Origin: Alcanivorax limicola
GTDB taxonomy: Bacteria; Pseudomonadota; Gammaproteobacteria; Pseudomonadales; Alcanivoracaceae
Direction: 5' to 3'
NCBI RefSeq assembly: GCF_019931215.1
Contig: NZ_JAIOUB010000001.1
Span: 899,955 to 963,954, forward strand
DNA length: 64,000 bases
A program made the translations under genes and the position numbers. Of this stretch, positions 49,886 to 57,520 are shown one piece after another. A model generated the notes under the pieces. That model ran no database searches. It was not told the origin of the DNA and was given only the letters and a program-made list of their open reading frames with translations. Numbering within the stretch: the first letter of the stretch is position 1; each line of letters begins with the position of its first letter.

Positions 49886-51466
49886 TTAAAGCGCTTGCAG
49901 GCATTCGTCCACCAGGCGCTGCGCCGTCTGTGCCGGGCCATCGTGCATGATGACGCGGTCGGGGCGGCTGACCATCACGGTGCCCCGGGACCGGTTATTC
50001 GCCAGCACGTCCGACAGGTCCTCGGCAAACGCCGTGTCGGCACCCGGGCGTTGCCCGTGCAAGCCGACCTGCAGGAAGGCGCCGCCGCGGGCTTCCCAGC
50101 GGGCCTGGGTGGCCCCATCCAGATACTGGCGCGGATCAATACCGAAGCCGACCAGCGTCAGATGATCGCCGAGTACCTCGTCGCTGGGGCGGATCTGGCC
50201 CTGATGCCGCACAAACCCCTGGGGCAGCAGTGCACCACGGCAGACGCCCTGGCGTGCGCGGCCCTTGATCAGGCAACCCTCGCGGAAGCGGTTGGGGGGT
50301 TTGATTTCCAGTTCCTCAAGCTGCCGACGCAACAGCGGTATGAACCGGCACAGGCGCATGGCGCCATGCACCGCCAGCGCCTTGAAGATATTGCGGGGCA
50401 TCACCAGATGCCCCATAAGCTTGGCCAGGCCGATCATCTTCCTGGCATGCGGGCGGCGTTCGGTGTCATAGCTGTCCAGCAGCGCGGGCGATGCCTGCCC
50501 CCGGACTACCCAGGCCAGCTTCCAGCCCAGATTGGCCACGTCGCGCAGCCCGGCCACCAGCCCCTGGCCGACGAAGGGCGGCGTGATATGCGCGGCATCT
50601 CCCACCAGAAATACTCGCCCCTGCTGAAATTTTTCGCAGCAGCGGGCATGGAAGCGATACACCGCCTTGCGCTCGATCACCAGGTCTTCCGGTGCAATCC
50701 AGGGAGCGAGCAGCTCGGCGACTTTTTCCGGCCGCTCCATCTCTTCCTTGGTCTCGCCGGGCTTGAGCATGAATTCCCAGCGCTCGCGGCCGCCCGGCGC
50801 GGGCATATGCGGCGTCGGCCGGTCGGGATGACAGAGGAATTCGACATGGTCGATGGCCTTCTCCTCCCGGCGTATCGCATCCACAATCAGCCAGTCTTCC
50901 GGGTAGGTCTGCCCCTCAAAGCCCTGGCCAATCAAACCGCGCACGGTTGAGCTCGCACCGTCGGCGCCTATCAAATAGCGCGCCGCCACCTCGTGCAGCT
51001 CGCCAGCGCCGTCCTTCAATTGTGCCGTCACCCCCGCGTCGGACTGGGTGAAACTGACCAGCTCATAGCCGCTGTGAAACGCCACGCAGGGGTAAGCCGC
51101 CACCTGTCGCCTCAGGGCATGCTCCAGGTCCGGCTGATAAAAGGTCACCAGCTTGGGGTGCCCGTCGATGGTGCCGCTGGTATTGGCCTGGCCGAATTGA
51201 CCGAGATAGGGGCAATGCATGCGCACCTCGGGAATGGCGAGTCGCTCGAACGCCCCCTCCCCCAGCCCGGCCATCTGCAGGATACGCAGCGCCTCGTTGT
51301 CCAGCGCGATGGCGCGTGGCGCCAGCATCACCCCTGCCACTTTATCCACCGCCAGAGTGGTCACGCCGTAGCGGCCCAGTAATGCACACAGCGCCGCGCC
51401 CACTGGCCCGAAGCCAATCACCAGTACATCCGTCGTCCGGGGCAGCCCATCAGATCCGTTCGTCAT
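49886..51466 (-). CDS. FAD-dependent aromatic monooxygenase (MhpA-like)
   Basis: 526 residues from the ATG at 51466. GFGPVGAALCALLGRYG is the FAD dinucleotide fold, GADGASSTVR the DG motif and GDAAHITPPFVGQG the FAD ribityl (GD) motif. The C-terminal thioredoxin-like domain seen in phenol and 3-hydroxyphenylpropionate hydroxylases follows. It should hydroxylate a phenolic ring using NAD(P)H and O2. The open frame extends further upstream but without a ribosome binding site. It is divergent from the PhyH-like operon. Confidence 0.85.
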   Translation of the reverse strand: MTNGSDGLPRTTDVLVIGFGPVGAALCALLGRYGVTTLAVDKVAGVMLAPRAIALDNEALRILQMAGLGEGAFERLAIPEVRMHCPYLGQFGQANTSGTIDGHPKLVTFYQPDLEHALRRQVAAYPCVAFHSGYELVSFTQSDAGVTAQLKDGAGELHEVAARYLIGADGASSTVRGLIGQGFEGQTYPEDWLIVDAIRREEKAIDHVEFLCHPDRPTPHMPAPGGRERWEFMLKPGETKEEMERPEKVAELLAPWIAPEDLVIERKAVYRFHARCCEKFQQGRVFLVGDAAHITPPFVGQGLVAGLRDVANLGWKLAWVVRGQASPALLDSYDTERRPHARKMIGLAKLMGHLVMPRNIFKALAVHGAMRLCRFIPLLRRQLEELEIKPPNRFREGCLIKGRARQGVCRGALLPQGFVRHQGQIRPSDEVLGDHLTLVGFGIDPRQYLDGATQARWEARGGAFLQVGLHGQRPGADTAFAEDLSDVLANNRSRGTVMVSRPDRVIMHDGPAQTAQRLVDECLQAL

Positions 51467-51522
51467 CGCAGTCTCGCTAGCAGTCTCGTTGGATAGGGAA
51501 ACGATGACCTTTCTACTCTTTA

Positions 51523-51565
51523 TTGACATTTGTTTCAATATTGAATTAAATCTCATAAATATTGA
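51523..51565. promoter_or_regulatory. Promoter and operator region of the catabolic operon
   Basis: TTGACA at 51523-51528 with a possible TTAAAT at 51546-51551 (17-bp spacer) faces the PhyH-like gene. TCAATATTGA (51535-51544) lies in the spacer and a related TAAATATTGA at 51556-51565. The arrangement fits repression by the TetR protein at 49165-49803. Confidence 0.55.
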
Positions 51566-51617
51566 ATGACAGGTCCAGCACAGGCCAGGAACAGGCCAGG
51601 AACAGGAGAGCCGCACG

Positions 51618-52595
51618 ATGACGTTTGTTGCCCAGCCACGCCGTGAACTGACGGCAGAAGAGATCAGGACGTACCAGGAAGACGGCGTCATCATGCTGAA
51701 GCGGGCCCTGGACCCTAACTGGATGGCCATGGTCGAAGCCGGTATTGACGAGGCGCGCAACAAAAGCTCCCTGCTCGGCAGGTTCATGTCGCGCAAGGTC
51801 GAGGGCTACCAGATGGATATCTTTCTCTGGAAGCGCATCGATATCCTGCGCGACCTGATTTACTACAGCCCCTGCGCAGAGTTGGCCCGGCAACTGATGA
51901 AGTCGGAGGAAGTGCGCTTCTTTTACGACCAGATGTTCGTCAAGGAACCCGGCACCGATGCGCCTACACCCTGGCATCAGGATCTGAGCTTCTGGCCGAT
52001 TCGCGGTGAGCAGATCTGCTCCTTCTGGATCCCCTGCGACCCGGTCAACCGGGAAAACAGCGGGCTGCTTTACGTCAAGGGCTCGCATCGGTGGCCACAG
52101 CGCTTCAAAGCCATTTCACCGGACTATGTGGCCAGCATCATCGACGAGGACATGGAAGACATTCCCGATATCAACGCCAACCCGGACCAGTATGAGCTGC
52201 TCGACTGGGACATGGAGCCTGGCGACATCCTGGCCTTTCATCCCCTGACCCTGCATGGTTCCTACGGCAACGCCTCGCGCGAGCGGCGCCGGCGTGCCCT
52301 GGCGCTGCGCTGGACCGGCGATGATGTCGTCTATACGCCGTCCAGCAAACGCATGCCGATTCACTACAAGCATGCGTCCGTCGAGGGTGGGCCGCTGCGC
52401 GGCGCCGCCTTCCCGCGCATTCTGCCGAGCCCCGACCCGGCGGAGCGTGCCGCGCGGCTGCAACCGGAACGCGCCCGGTTCGGGAAGCTGGCGGCCTCCG
52501 CCATGGGTAACGCCATGGCCGCCGCGCGCCAGACCTTCAAGCGCCAGCGCACCGAACACCTGAAACAGACCTGGACGACACAAGGCGAAAAATGA
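51618..52595 (+). CDS. Phytanoyl-CoA dioxygenase (PhyH) family oxygenase
   Basis: 325 residues. The 2-oxoglutarate/Fe(II) site is visible as H120 and D122 (WHQDLSFW) with H213 (LTLHGS), and RRRALALRW probably supplies the oxoglutarate-binding Arg. It is a non-heme iron hydroxylase. First gene of an operon with an extradiol dioxygenase, FAH hydrolase and MDR reductase. Its stop overlaps the next start (ATGATG). Confidence 0.85.
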   Translation: MTFVAQPRRELTAEEIRTYQEDGVIMLKRALDPNWMAMVEAGIDEARNKSSLLGRFMSRKVEGYQMDIFLWKRIDILRDLIYYSPCAELARQLMKSEEVRFFYDQMFVKEPGTDAPTPWHQDLSFWPIRGEQICSFWIPCDPVNRENSGLLYVKGSHRWPQRFKAISPDYVASIIDEDMEDIPDINANPDQYELLDWDMEPGDILAFHPLTLHGSYGNASRERRRRALALRWTGDDVVYTPSSKRMPIHYKHASVEGGPLRGAAFPRILPSPDPAERAARLQPERARFGKLAASAMGNAMAAARQTFKRQRTEHLKQTWTTQGEK

Positions 52596-53668
52596 TGGCC
52601 GAACTGACGACTTCCCAACCCGCACGGCACCCTGACCCCACTGTCCGGGCGCAGGCGCTGGCGTATCTGCTGTTCGAGCGCCCCGATCTGGAAAAGGCCG
52701 AGCAGTTTCTCAACGACTTCGGGTTGCAGACCGCGTCGTGTTCACCGCAAACCCTTTATTTGCGCGGCACCGGCCCGGAGCCCTTCTGCTATCGCGTGCA
52801 GCGCGCAGAAAAACCGCGCTTTATCGGCTTCGGGTTCACGGTATTCTCGCGCGACGATCTGACCCGGCTGAGCCAGCTGCCCGGCGCCTCGACGATACAG
52901 CCTGCGGAATATCCCGGCGGCGGCGAGCTGGTGCGCCTGACCGACCCATCCGGGTTCACGGTCGAAGCGATTTACGGGCAGACCCCGGCTGAAGTGCTGC
53001 CGCATCGCGACGCGCTGCCGTTCAACGCTGCGGCGCAACAGCCCCGCGTCAATGACACGCAACGCCCGCCGGTAAGCCCGCCGGAAGTGCTGCGGCTCGG
53101 CCATCTGGTGCTTGAGGTGGCTGATTTCCAGGCGACCTGCGGTTGGTATACCCGGCACTTCGGTTTGATCCCCAGCGATGTGCAGGTACTGCCGGACGGT
53201 TCACCGGCCGTGGTGTTTTTGCGCCTGGATCTCGGCGACACCCCGGCGGACCACCACACCCTCGCCATGGCCCAGGGCTTCATGCCGCTCTACAGCCACA
53301 GCGCCTATGAGGTGATCGACGCTGATGCAGTAGGCATGGGCCAGCGCATATTGAAGGAGCGCGGTTGGAAGCATGCCTGGGGCATCGGGCGCCACGTCCT
53401 CGGCAGCCAGATCTTTGATTACTGGCAAGACCCCTGGGAGGCCAAGCACGAACACTATTGTGATGGCGACGTGTTTACCGCCGATCTCCCCATGGGCATA
53501 CATCCGGTAAGCCGGGAGGCCATGGCCCAGTGGGGCCAGGACATGCCGGCCAGTTTCACCAAACCCAAACTCACGCCAGCGGCCCTCAAAGGCATGGTGC
53601 ACAACCTGCGCCACAGCCCTGACCTGTCGCTGAAAAAACTGATCACCCTCGCCAAGCTGTTTGGCTGA
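52592..53668 (+). CDS. Type I extradiol dioxygenase (VOC fold)
   Basis: 358 residues, two VOC modules. The C-terminal module carries the 2-His-1-carboxylate Fe(II) site: H171 (LGHLVLEV), H236 (YSHSAYEV) and E287 (KHEHYCDGD), as in 2,3-dihydroxybiphenyl dioxygenases. It should cleave a catechol-type ring next to the hydroxyls (meta cleavage). It overlaps the PhyH-like gene and is followed by the FAH-type gene after 15 bp. Confidence 0.85.
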   Translation: MMAELTTSQPARHPDPTVRAQALAYLLFERPDLEKAEQFLNDFGLQTASCSPQTLYLRGTGPEPFCYRVQRAEKPRFIGFGFTVFSRDDLTRLSQLPGASTIQPAEYPGGGELVRLTDPSGFTVEAIYGQTPAEVLPHRDALPFNAAAQQPRVNDTQRPPVSPPEVLRLGHLVLEVADFQATCGWYTRHFGLIPSDVQVLPDGSPAVVFLRLDLGDTPADHHTLAMAQGFMPLYSHSAYEVIDADAVGMGQRILKERGWKHAWGIGRHVLGSQIFDYWQDPWEAKHEHYCDGDVFTADLPMGIHPVSREAMAQWGQDMPASFTKPKLTPAALKGMVHNLRHSPDLSLKKLITLAKLFG

Positions 53669-53683
53669 CCGGAGAGCATTATC

Positions 53684-54652
53684 ATGGCACTTCCTATTGT
53701 CCGCTTTCGCCATCAGGACCAGACCCGTTGGGGCCTGCTCGATGGCACGCACATCCAGCCCATCACTGTGCCCTGCACCACCACGTCCGAGTTGATCGAA
53801 CTGGGTTATGCCGGAGTACAAAGCTGTCTTGCCACCGATCAGGACAAGGTGGACGTTGGCAACGTTGCGCTGCTGTCACCCATCACCACCGACGCCAAGG
53901 TGCTGTGCCAGGGCGCCAACTATCGCCAGCACATGATCGATTCCGGCATGAACCCGGATGACAAAAGCTTCAACATGTTCTTTACCAAATCATCGGCGTC
54001 CATCACGGGGCCCACCGGCCGCATCGTCAAGCCGCGCCATGTTGAACTGCTGGACTACGAAATCGAAATGACACTGGTGCTGGGCAAACGCACCCAGGCG
54101 CCCGTGCAGGTCACCGACGACAACCTGCATGAATATGTGGCCGGTATCTGTATCGGCAATGATGTGTCGGCACGGGATGTGCAGATTCCGCAAATGCAGT
54201 TCCACAAGGGCAAGAGCTATCGCACCTTTTGCCCACTGGGCCCGGTGCTGTGTCTGCTGGATAAAAGCGAGATGCACTACCTGCATGAAATGCAGTTACG
54301 CCTCACCGTCAACGGTGACACACGACAACAGGACAGCACCGACAATCTGGTCTTCAAGCCCGCAGAAACCCTGACGGAATACTCCCAGGTCCAGGATTTT
54401 GCACCGGGGGATGTGCTGATGACGGGCACGCCGTCGGGCTGCGCCCTGGGGTTGCCCAAGCCCGCGCTGGTGAAGATGGTCGGCTTGCTGCCAGAGGCAA
54501 AAAAATGGCAGCTGTTCGTCAAGTCGCAGAAACGCCGCGAGCACTATCTTCAGGCGGGGGATGTGGTGGAATCCACCATCACCAGTCTGGATGGTCGTCT
54601 CCATCTCGGCACACAGCGCCATACCGTCGCGGATGAGGCCACATCGCAATGA
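53684..54652 (+). CDS. Fumarylacetoacetate hydrolase family protein
   Basis: 322 residues with the FAH fold: GANYRQHMIDSG, the metal-binding DYEIEMTLVLGK, GNDVSARDVQ and GDVLMTGTPSG. It probably hydrolyses or hydrates the ring-cleavage product made by the preceding dioxygenase. GGAG precedes the ATG. The stop overlaps the following gene by 4 bp. Confidence 0.88.
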   Translation: MALPIVRFRHQDQTRWGLLDGTHIQPITVPCTTTSELIELGYAGVQSCLATDQDKVDVGNVALLSPITTDAKVLCQGANYRQHMIDSGMNPDDKSFNMFFTKSSASITGPTGRIVKPRHVELLDYEIEMTLVLGKRTQAPVQVTDDNLHEYVAGICIGNDVSARDVQIPQMQFHKGKSYRTFCPLGPVLCLLDKSEMHYLHEMQLRLTVNGDTRQQDSTDNLVFKPAETLTEYSQVQDFAPGDVLMTGTPSGCALGLPKPALVKMVGLLPEAKKWQLFVKSQKRREHYLQAGDVVESTITSLDGRLHLGTQRHTVADEATSQ

Positions 54653-55686
54653 AGGCGTTTATGATCGGGGGCTACAACCCCGGCACGCTGCTTTCCGCAA
54701 CGGTGCCCGCACCGGCTGCGCCCGGCGCCAACCAGGTCCAGCTCGCATTGATCGGCACGTCCATCAACCCGATTGATGCCATGGTGGCCCGGGGATACGG
54801 CGCGCCGTTGTTCAACCGCAGGGGGCATTTTCCGGTGATGCTGGGCAGAGACGCCGTCGCCCGCGTCGTTGCCGTTGGCCAGGGCATCACGGATATACAG
54901 ACGGGGCAACGCGTGCTGGTAGCCGCGTCACCCCGGATCGGGGGCACCTATGCAGATTTGTTCAATCTGCCGCGTCATTGCGTCGCGCCCATCGGCCCGG
55001 AGCTCAGTGACACCACCGCCGCAGGCCTGGGCTACGCCGGGCTGACCGCACTGCAAGCCCTGACGGCGGCCAATCTGTCGGCCGACACCGCGCGCGGCAA
55101 ACAGGTCTGCATCAACGGCGCCAGTGGCGGCGTCGGTTCCGTTGCGGTGATTCTGGCGTTGCGCTGGGGCGCCACGGTGACCGCCGTGGCCTCGGGCCAG
55201 AACCGGGCATGGCTGCAACGTCTTGGCGCCCACCAGATCGTCGATTACCGTGATCCGGCCGCCATGGCGGACATCGCCGCCGACATCATCGTCAATTGTG
55301 CGACGCCTGCCGATGATGACCGACAGCGTGATCCCCTGATGGAGATATTGCAGCGCCGCACCTCGCCGGGCCGCGCTTATGTCACCACCAGTAATCCTGT
55401 GCTTGGCGCTGTCACTGAACACGGCGTTGTTCGCGGCCTGGCCACAAGCGGCAAGACCTACCTGAAAAAACGCCTCGCAGCACGTCGGCATGGCATTCGT
55501 TATCGCTGGGTGCTGTTCAAGGAAAATCCGCAGCAACTTGAATATCTGGCAAGCCTGTTTGCCCACCCCGGCACTGCCAACATCGTCGGCGCCTGCCATG
55601 GGTTCACGGCATTGCCAGAGGTGTTCAACGACTCGGCTGCGGCGCGCACGCCGGGGAAAACCGTTTTCCTGACGTCGCGCTCCTGA
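54649..55686 (+). CDS. Zinc-type alcohol dehydrogenase / quinone reductase-like MDR protein
   Basis: 345 residues of the MDR superfamily: GTSINPIDAMVARGYG, HFPVMLGRDAVARVVAVGQG and the nucleotide motif INGASGGVGSVAVILAL. Structural zinc cysteines are absent, so it is nearer to quinone or enoyl reductases. Last gene of the operon; it may reduce an unsaturated intermediate of the catabolic route. Confidence 0.85.
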   Translation: MKAFMIGGYNPGTLLSATVPAPAAPGANQVQLALIGTSINPIDAMVARGYGAPLFNRRGHFPVMLGRDAVARVVAVGQGITDIQTGQRVLVAASPRIGGTYADLFNLPRHCVAPIGPELSDTTAAGLGYAGLTALQALTAANLSADTARGKQVCINGASGGVGSVAVILALRWGATVTAVASGQNRAWLQRLGAHQIVDYRDPAAMADIAADIIVNCATPADDDRQRDPLMEILQRRTSPGRAYVTTSNPVLGAVTEHGVVRGLATSGKTYLKKRLAARRHGIRYRWVLFKENPQQLEYLASLFAHPGTANIVGACHGFTALPEVFNDSAAARTPGKTVFLTSRS

Positions 55687-55724
55687 GAAGTTGCGCTCCT
55701 GATCTGCACCAGGAGCGAATGCCG

Positions 55725-56948
55725 TCACGCCGCCAGATCAGCCGCCGGACCAAAGAACTCCAGATGGATCGCCGCCGCGTCTACGCCCCGTGCCAGCAAC
55801 AGTCGCCGGGCATGGGCCAGCATCGGCGTCGGGCCACACAGGTAGAACTCGCTCTCGCGCTGGCCGATCAGTTGATCCAGCAGGCTCTCATCCAGCAGGC
55901 CTTCGCTGTCATGATGGCCGCGCGCCCGGTCCGCGTCCGTGGCGTCGCTCAGGCGCACGTGGGTGGTCAGCTGTGGATAGTCCGCGCGCAGCGAGGTCAG
56001 CTCATCGGCAAAGGCGCGGACCGCGCCGTTGAGTGCGCACTGAATGAAGATAACTGCCCTGCCCGGCTGTTCTTGCAGGGCGGCATACAACATCGACAGC
56101 AACGGCGTGATGCCGACCCCGCCCGCGATAAACACCAGTGGCCGCGCATCGGCTGGCGCAGGCTTCAGGACGAACTCGCCACAGGGGGGCGCCAGCTCGA
56201 TGACGTCACCCTCGCCAAGGCCGTCGTGCAGCCAGTTCGACACCACGCCGTCGGGGGCGCCCGCCGCCATGGCCTGCTCGCGCTTGACGCTGATGCGATA
56301 GCGGTCCGCGCCCGGGCGGTTGGACAAGCTGTAGTTTCTCATCACCGGTTCGCCGCCTTCCGGCTGCACACGCACGGTGATGTACTGGCCCGGCCGGTGC
56401 GCGGCCAGGGGCTTGCCGTCCTCCGGTGCCAGATACAGTGAAACGATATTGTCACTGGCAGCTTCCCGCTGTTTCACCACGAAACGCCGGAAGCCGGTCC
56501 AGCCGAAGGTGGTGTGCTGTTGCGCATAAATGTCTGCTTCGCGACGGATAAAGATGTCCGCCAGCGCGCCGTAGGCGGCTGCCCAGGCCTCGATGATGGC
56601 CGGTGTCGCCGCGTCTCCCAACACCTCCTTGATGGAAGCCAGCAGGTGCTCGCCCACGATCGGATAGTGCGCCGCCTGGATACCCAGGGAGGCGTGCTTC
56701 TGGGCGATCAGTTCCACCGCGGCCGTCAGGGCTTCAGGGGTCTCGATATGTTGCGCGTAGGCGCAGATGGCGGCGGCCAGCGCGCGCTGCTGGGTGCCGG
56801 CGTGCTGGTGCGCGGGATTGAAGAAGCGCTGCACCTCGGGGTTTTCTCTGAACATGCGCGCGTAGAAATGGCGCGTGAGGGTTTCGCCATGTTCCTGAAG
56901 GACCGGGACCGTCTGCTGGATGACGTCGAGTTGGCGGGCTGTGAGCAT
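55725..56948 (-). CDS. hmp: Flavohemoprotein, nitric oxide dioxygenase
   Basis: 407 residues: globin domain (proximal His85 in IAQKHASLGI), FAD-binding segment (MRNYSLSNRP) and NAD-binding segment (FIAGGVGITPLLSML, YLCGPTPML). It converts NO to nitrate with NADH and O2. AAGGA precedes the ATG. It is divergent from the nsrR gene, with two NsrR-like boxes in the gap. Confidence 0.95.
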   Translation of the reverse strand: MLTARQLDVIQQTVPVLQEHGETLTRHFYARMFRENPEVQRFFNPAHQHAGTQQRALAAAICAYAQHIETPEALTAAVELIAQKHASLGIQAAHYPIVGEHLLASIKEVLGDAATPAIIEAWAAAYGALADIFIRREADIYAQQHTTFGWTGFRRFVVKQREAASDNIVSLYLAPEDGKPLAAHRPGQYITVRVQPEGGEPVMRNYSLSNRPGADRYRISVKREQAMAAGAPDGVVSNWLHDGLGEGDVIELAPPCGEFVLKPAPADARPLVFIAGGVGITPLLSMLYAALQEQPGRAVIFIQCALNGAVRAFADELTSLRADYPQLTTHVRLSDATDADRARGHHDSEGLLDESLLDQLIGQRESEFYLCGPTPMLAHARRLLLARGVDAAAIHLEFFGPAADLAA

Positions 56949-56979
56949 GGAGGGTTCCTTGAATTAGCTTGTTTAAATA

Positions 56980-57021
56980 GGCATTTTACATACCTGTTTC
57001 AAAGCGGCATATTAGATACCT
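56980..57021. promoter_or_regulatory. Two NsrR-like boxes between hmp and nsrR
   Basis: GGCATTTTACATACCT (56980-56995) and GGCATATTAGATACCT (57006-57021) are 13/16 identical direct copies, each an imperfect palindrome GGYAT-N5-ATRCC. The placement between hmp and the Rrf2-type gene fits NO-responsive repression. Confidence 0.65.
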
Positions 57022-57040
57022 CTTTTTGCCGGGTCAAGCC

Positions 57041-57472
57041 ATGCAGCTCTCCACACATACCGACTACGCGTTGCGCAGCCTGATCTATCTGGCCCTGCAA
57101 CCCACACAGACGCCGGTCACGGTGCAGGACATCGCCCGCCGTTACGGCATCTCCGCCCATCATGTGGCCAAGGTGGCGCAGACCCTGTCCCAGCACGGCT
57201 ATGTACAGAGCTTGCGCGGGCGCGGTGGCGGCCTGGTGCTGGCGCGTGCACCAAAGGATATCCGGGTGGGCACCCTGGTCCGGGAGACCGAGAATCTGAA
57301 ACTGCTGGAATGCTTCGGCCCCGATTCGACCTGCCCGATCGACCCGGCCTGCCGCCTGAAACAGGCGCTCAAGCAGGCGCATGATGCTTTCATGGCGGTG
57401 CTGGACGGGTACACGCTGGCGGATATGGTGGCCAATGAACGGGAGTTGCGGGGGCTGTTGTTCAGGGGCTAG
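57041..57472 (+). CDS. nsrR: NO-sensing Rrf2 family repressor NsrR
   Basis: 143 residues. MQLSTHTDYALRSLIYLAL is the classic NsrR start and YGISAHHVAKVAQTLSQHGY the DNA-binding region. Three cysteines (ECFGPDSTCPIDPACRL) bind the iron-sulfur cluster that reacts with NO. The ATG at 57041 is chosen over a TTG five codons earlier. Confidence 0.93.
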   Translation: MQLSTHTDYALRSLIYLALQPTQTPVTVQDIARRYGISAHHVAKVAQTLSQHGYVQSLRGRGGGLVLARAPKDIRVGTLVRETENLKLLECFGPDSTCPIDPACRLKQALKQAHDAFMAVLDGYTLADMVANERELRGLLFRG

Positions 57473-57482
57473 CAGGGACGAA

Positions 57483-57498
57483 CGGGCCTTGCGGCCCG
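57483..57498. terminator. Hairpin between convergent nsrR and lipoprotein genes
   Basis: CGGGCC / GGCCCG stem with a TTGC loop in the 48-bp gap between convergent genes. No T run. Confidence 0.5.
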
Positions 57499-57520
57499 CC
57501 CGCCTGAAGCGTTTGCTCGC

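Noticed and set aside
49886-51796. Monooxygenase starting at 51796
   Set aside because: The extra N-terminal 110 residues would overlap the divergent promoter and the PhyH-like coding region; family alignment starts near 51466.
56980-57021. Fnr boxes
   Set aside because: The sequences lack TTGAT-N4-ATCAA and instead match an NsrR-like pattern beside nsrR.
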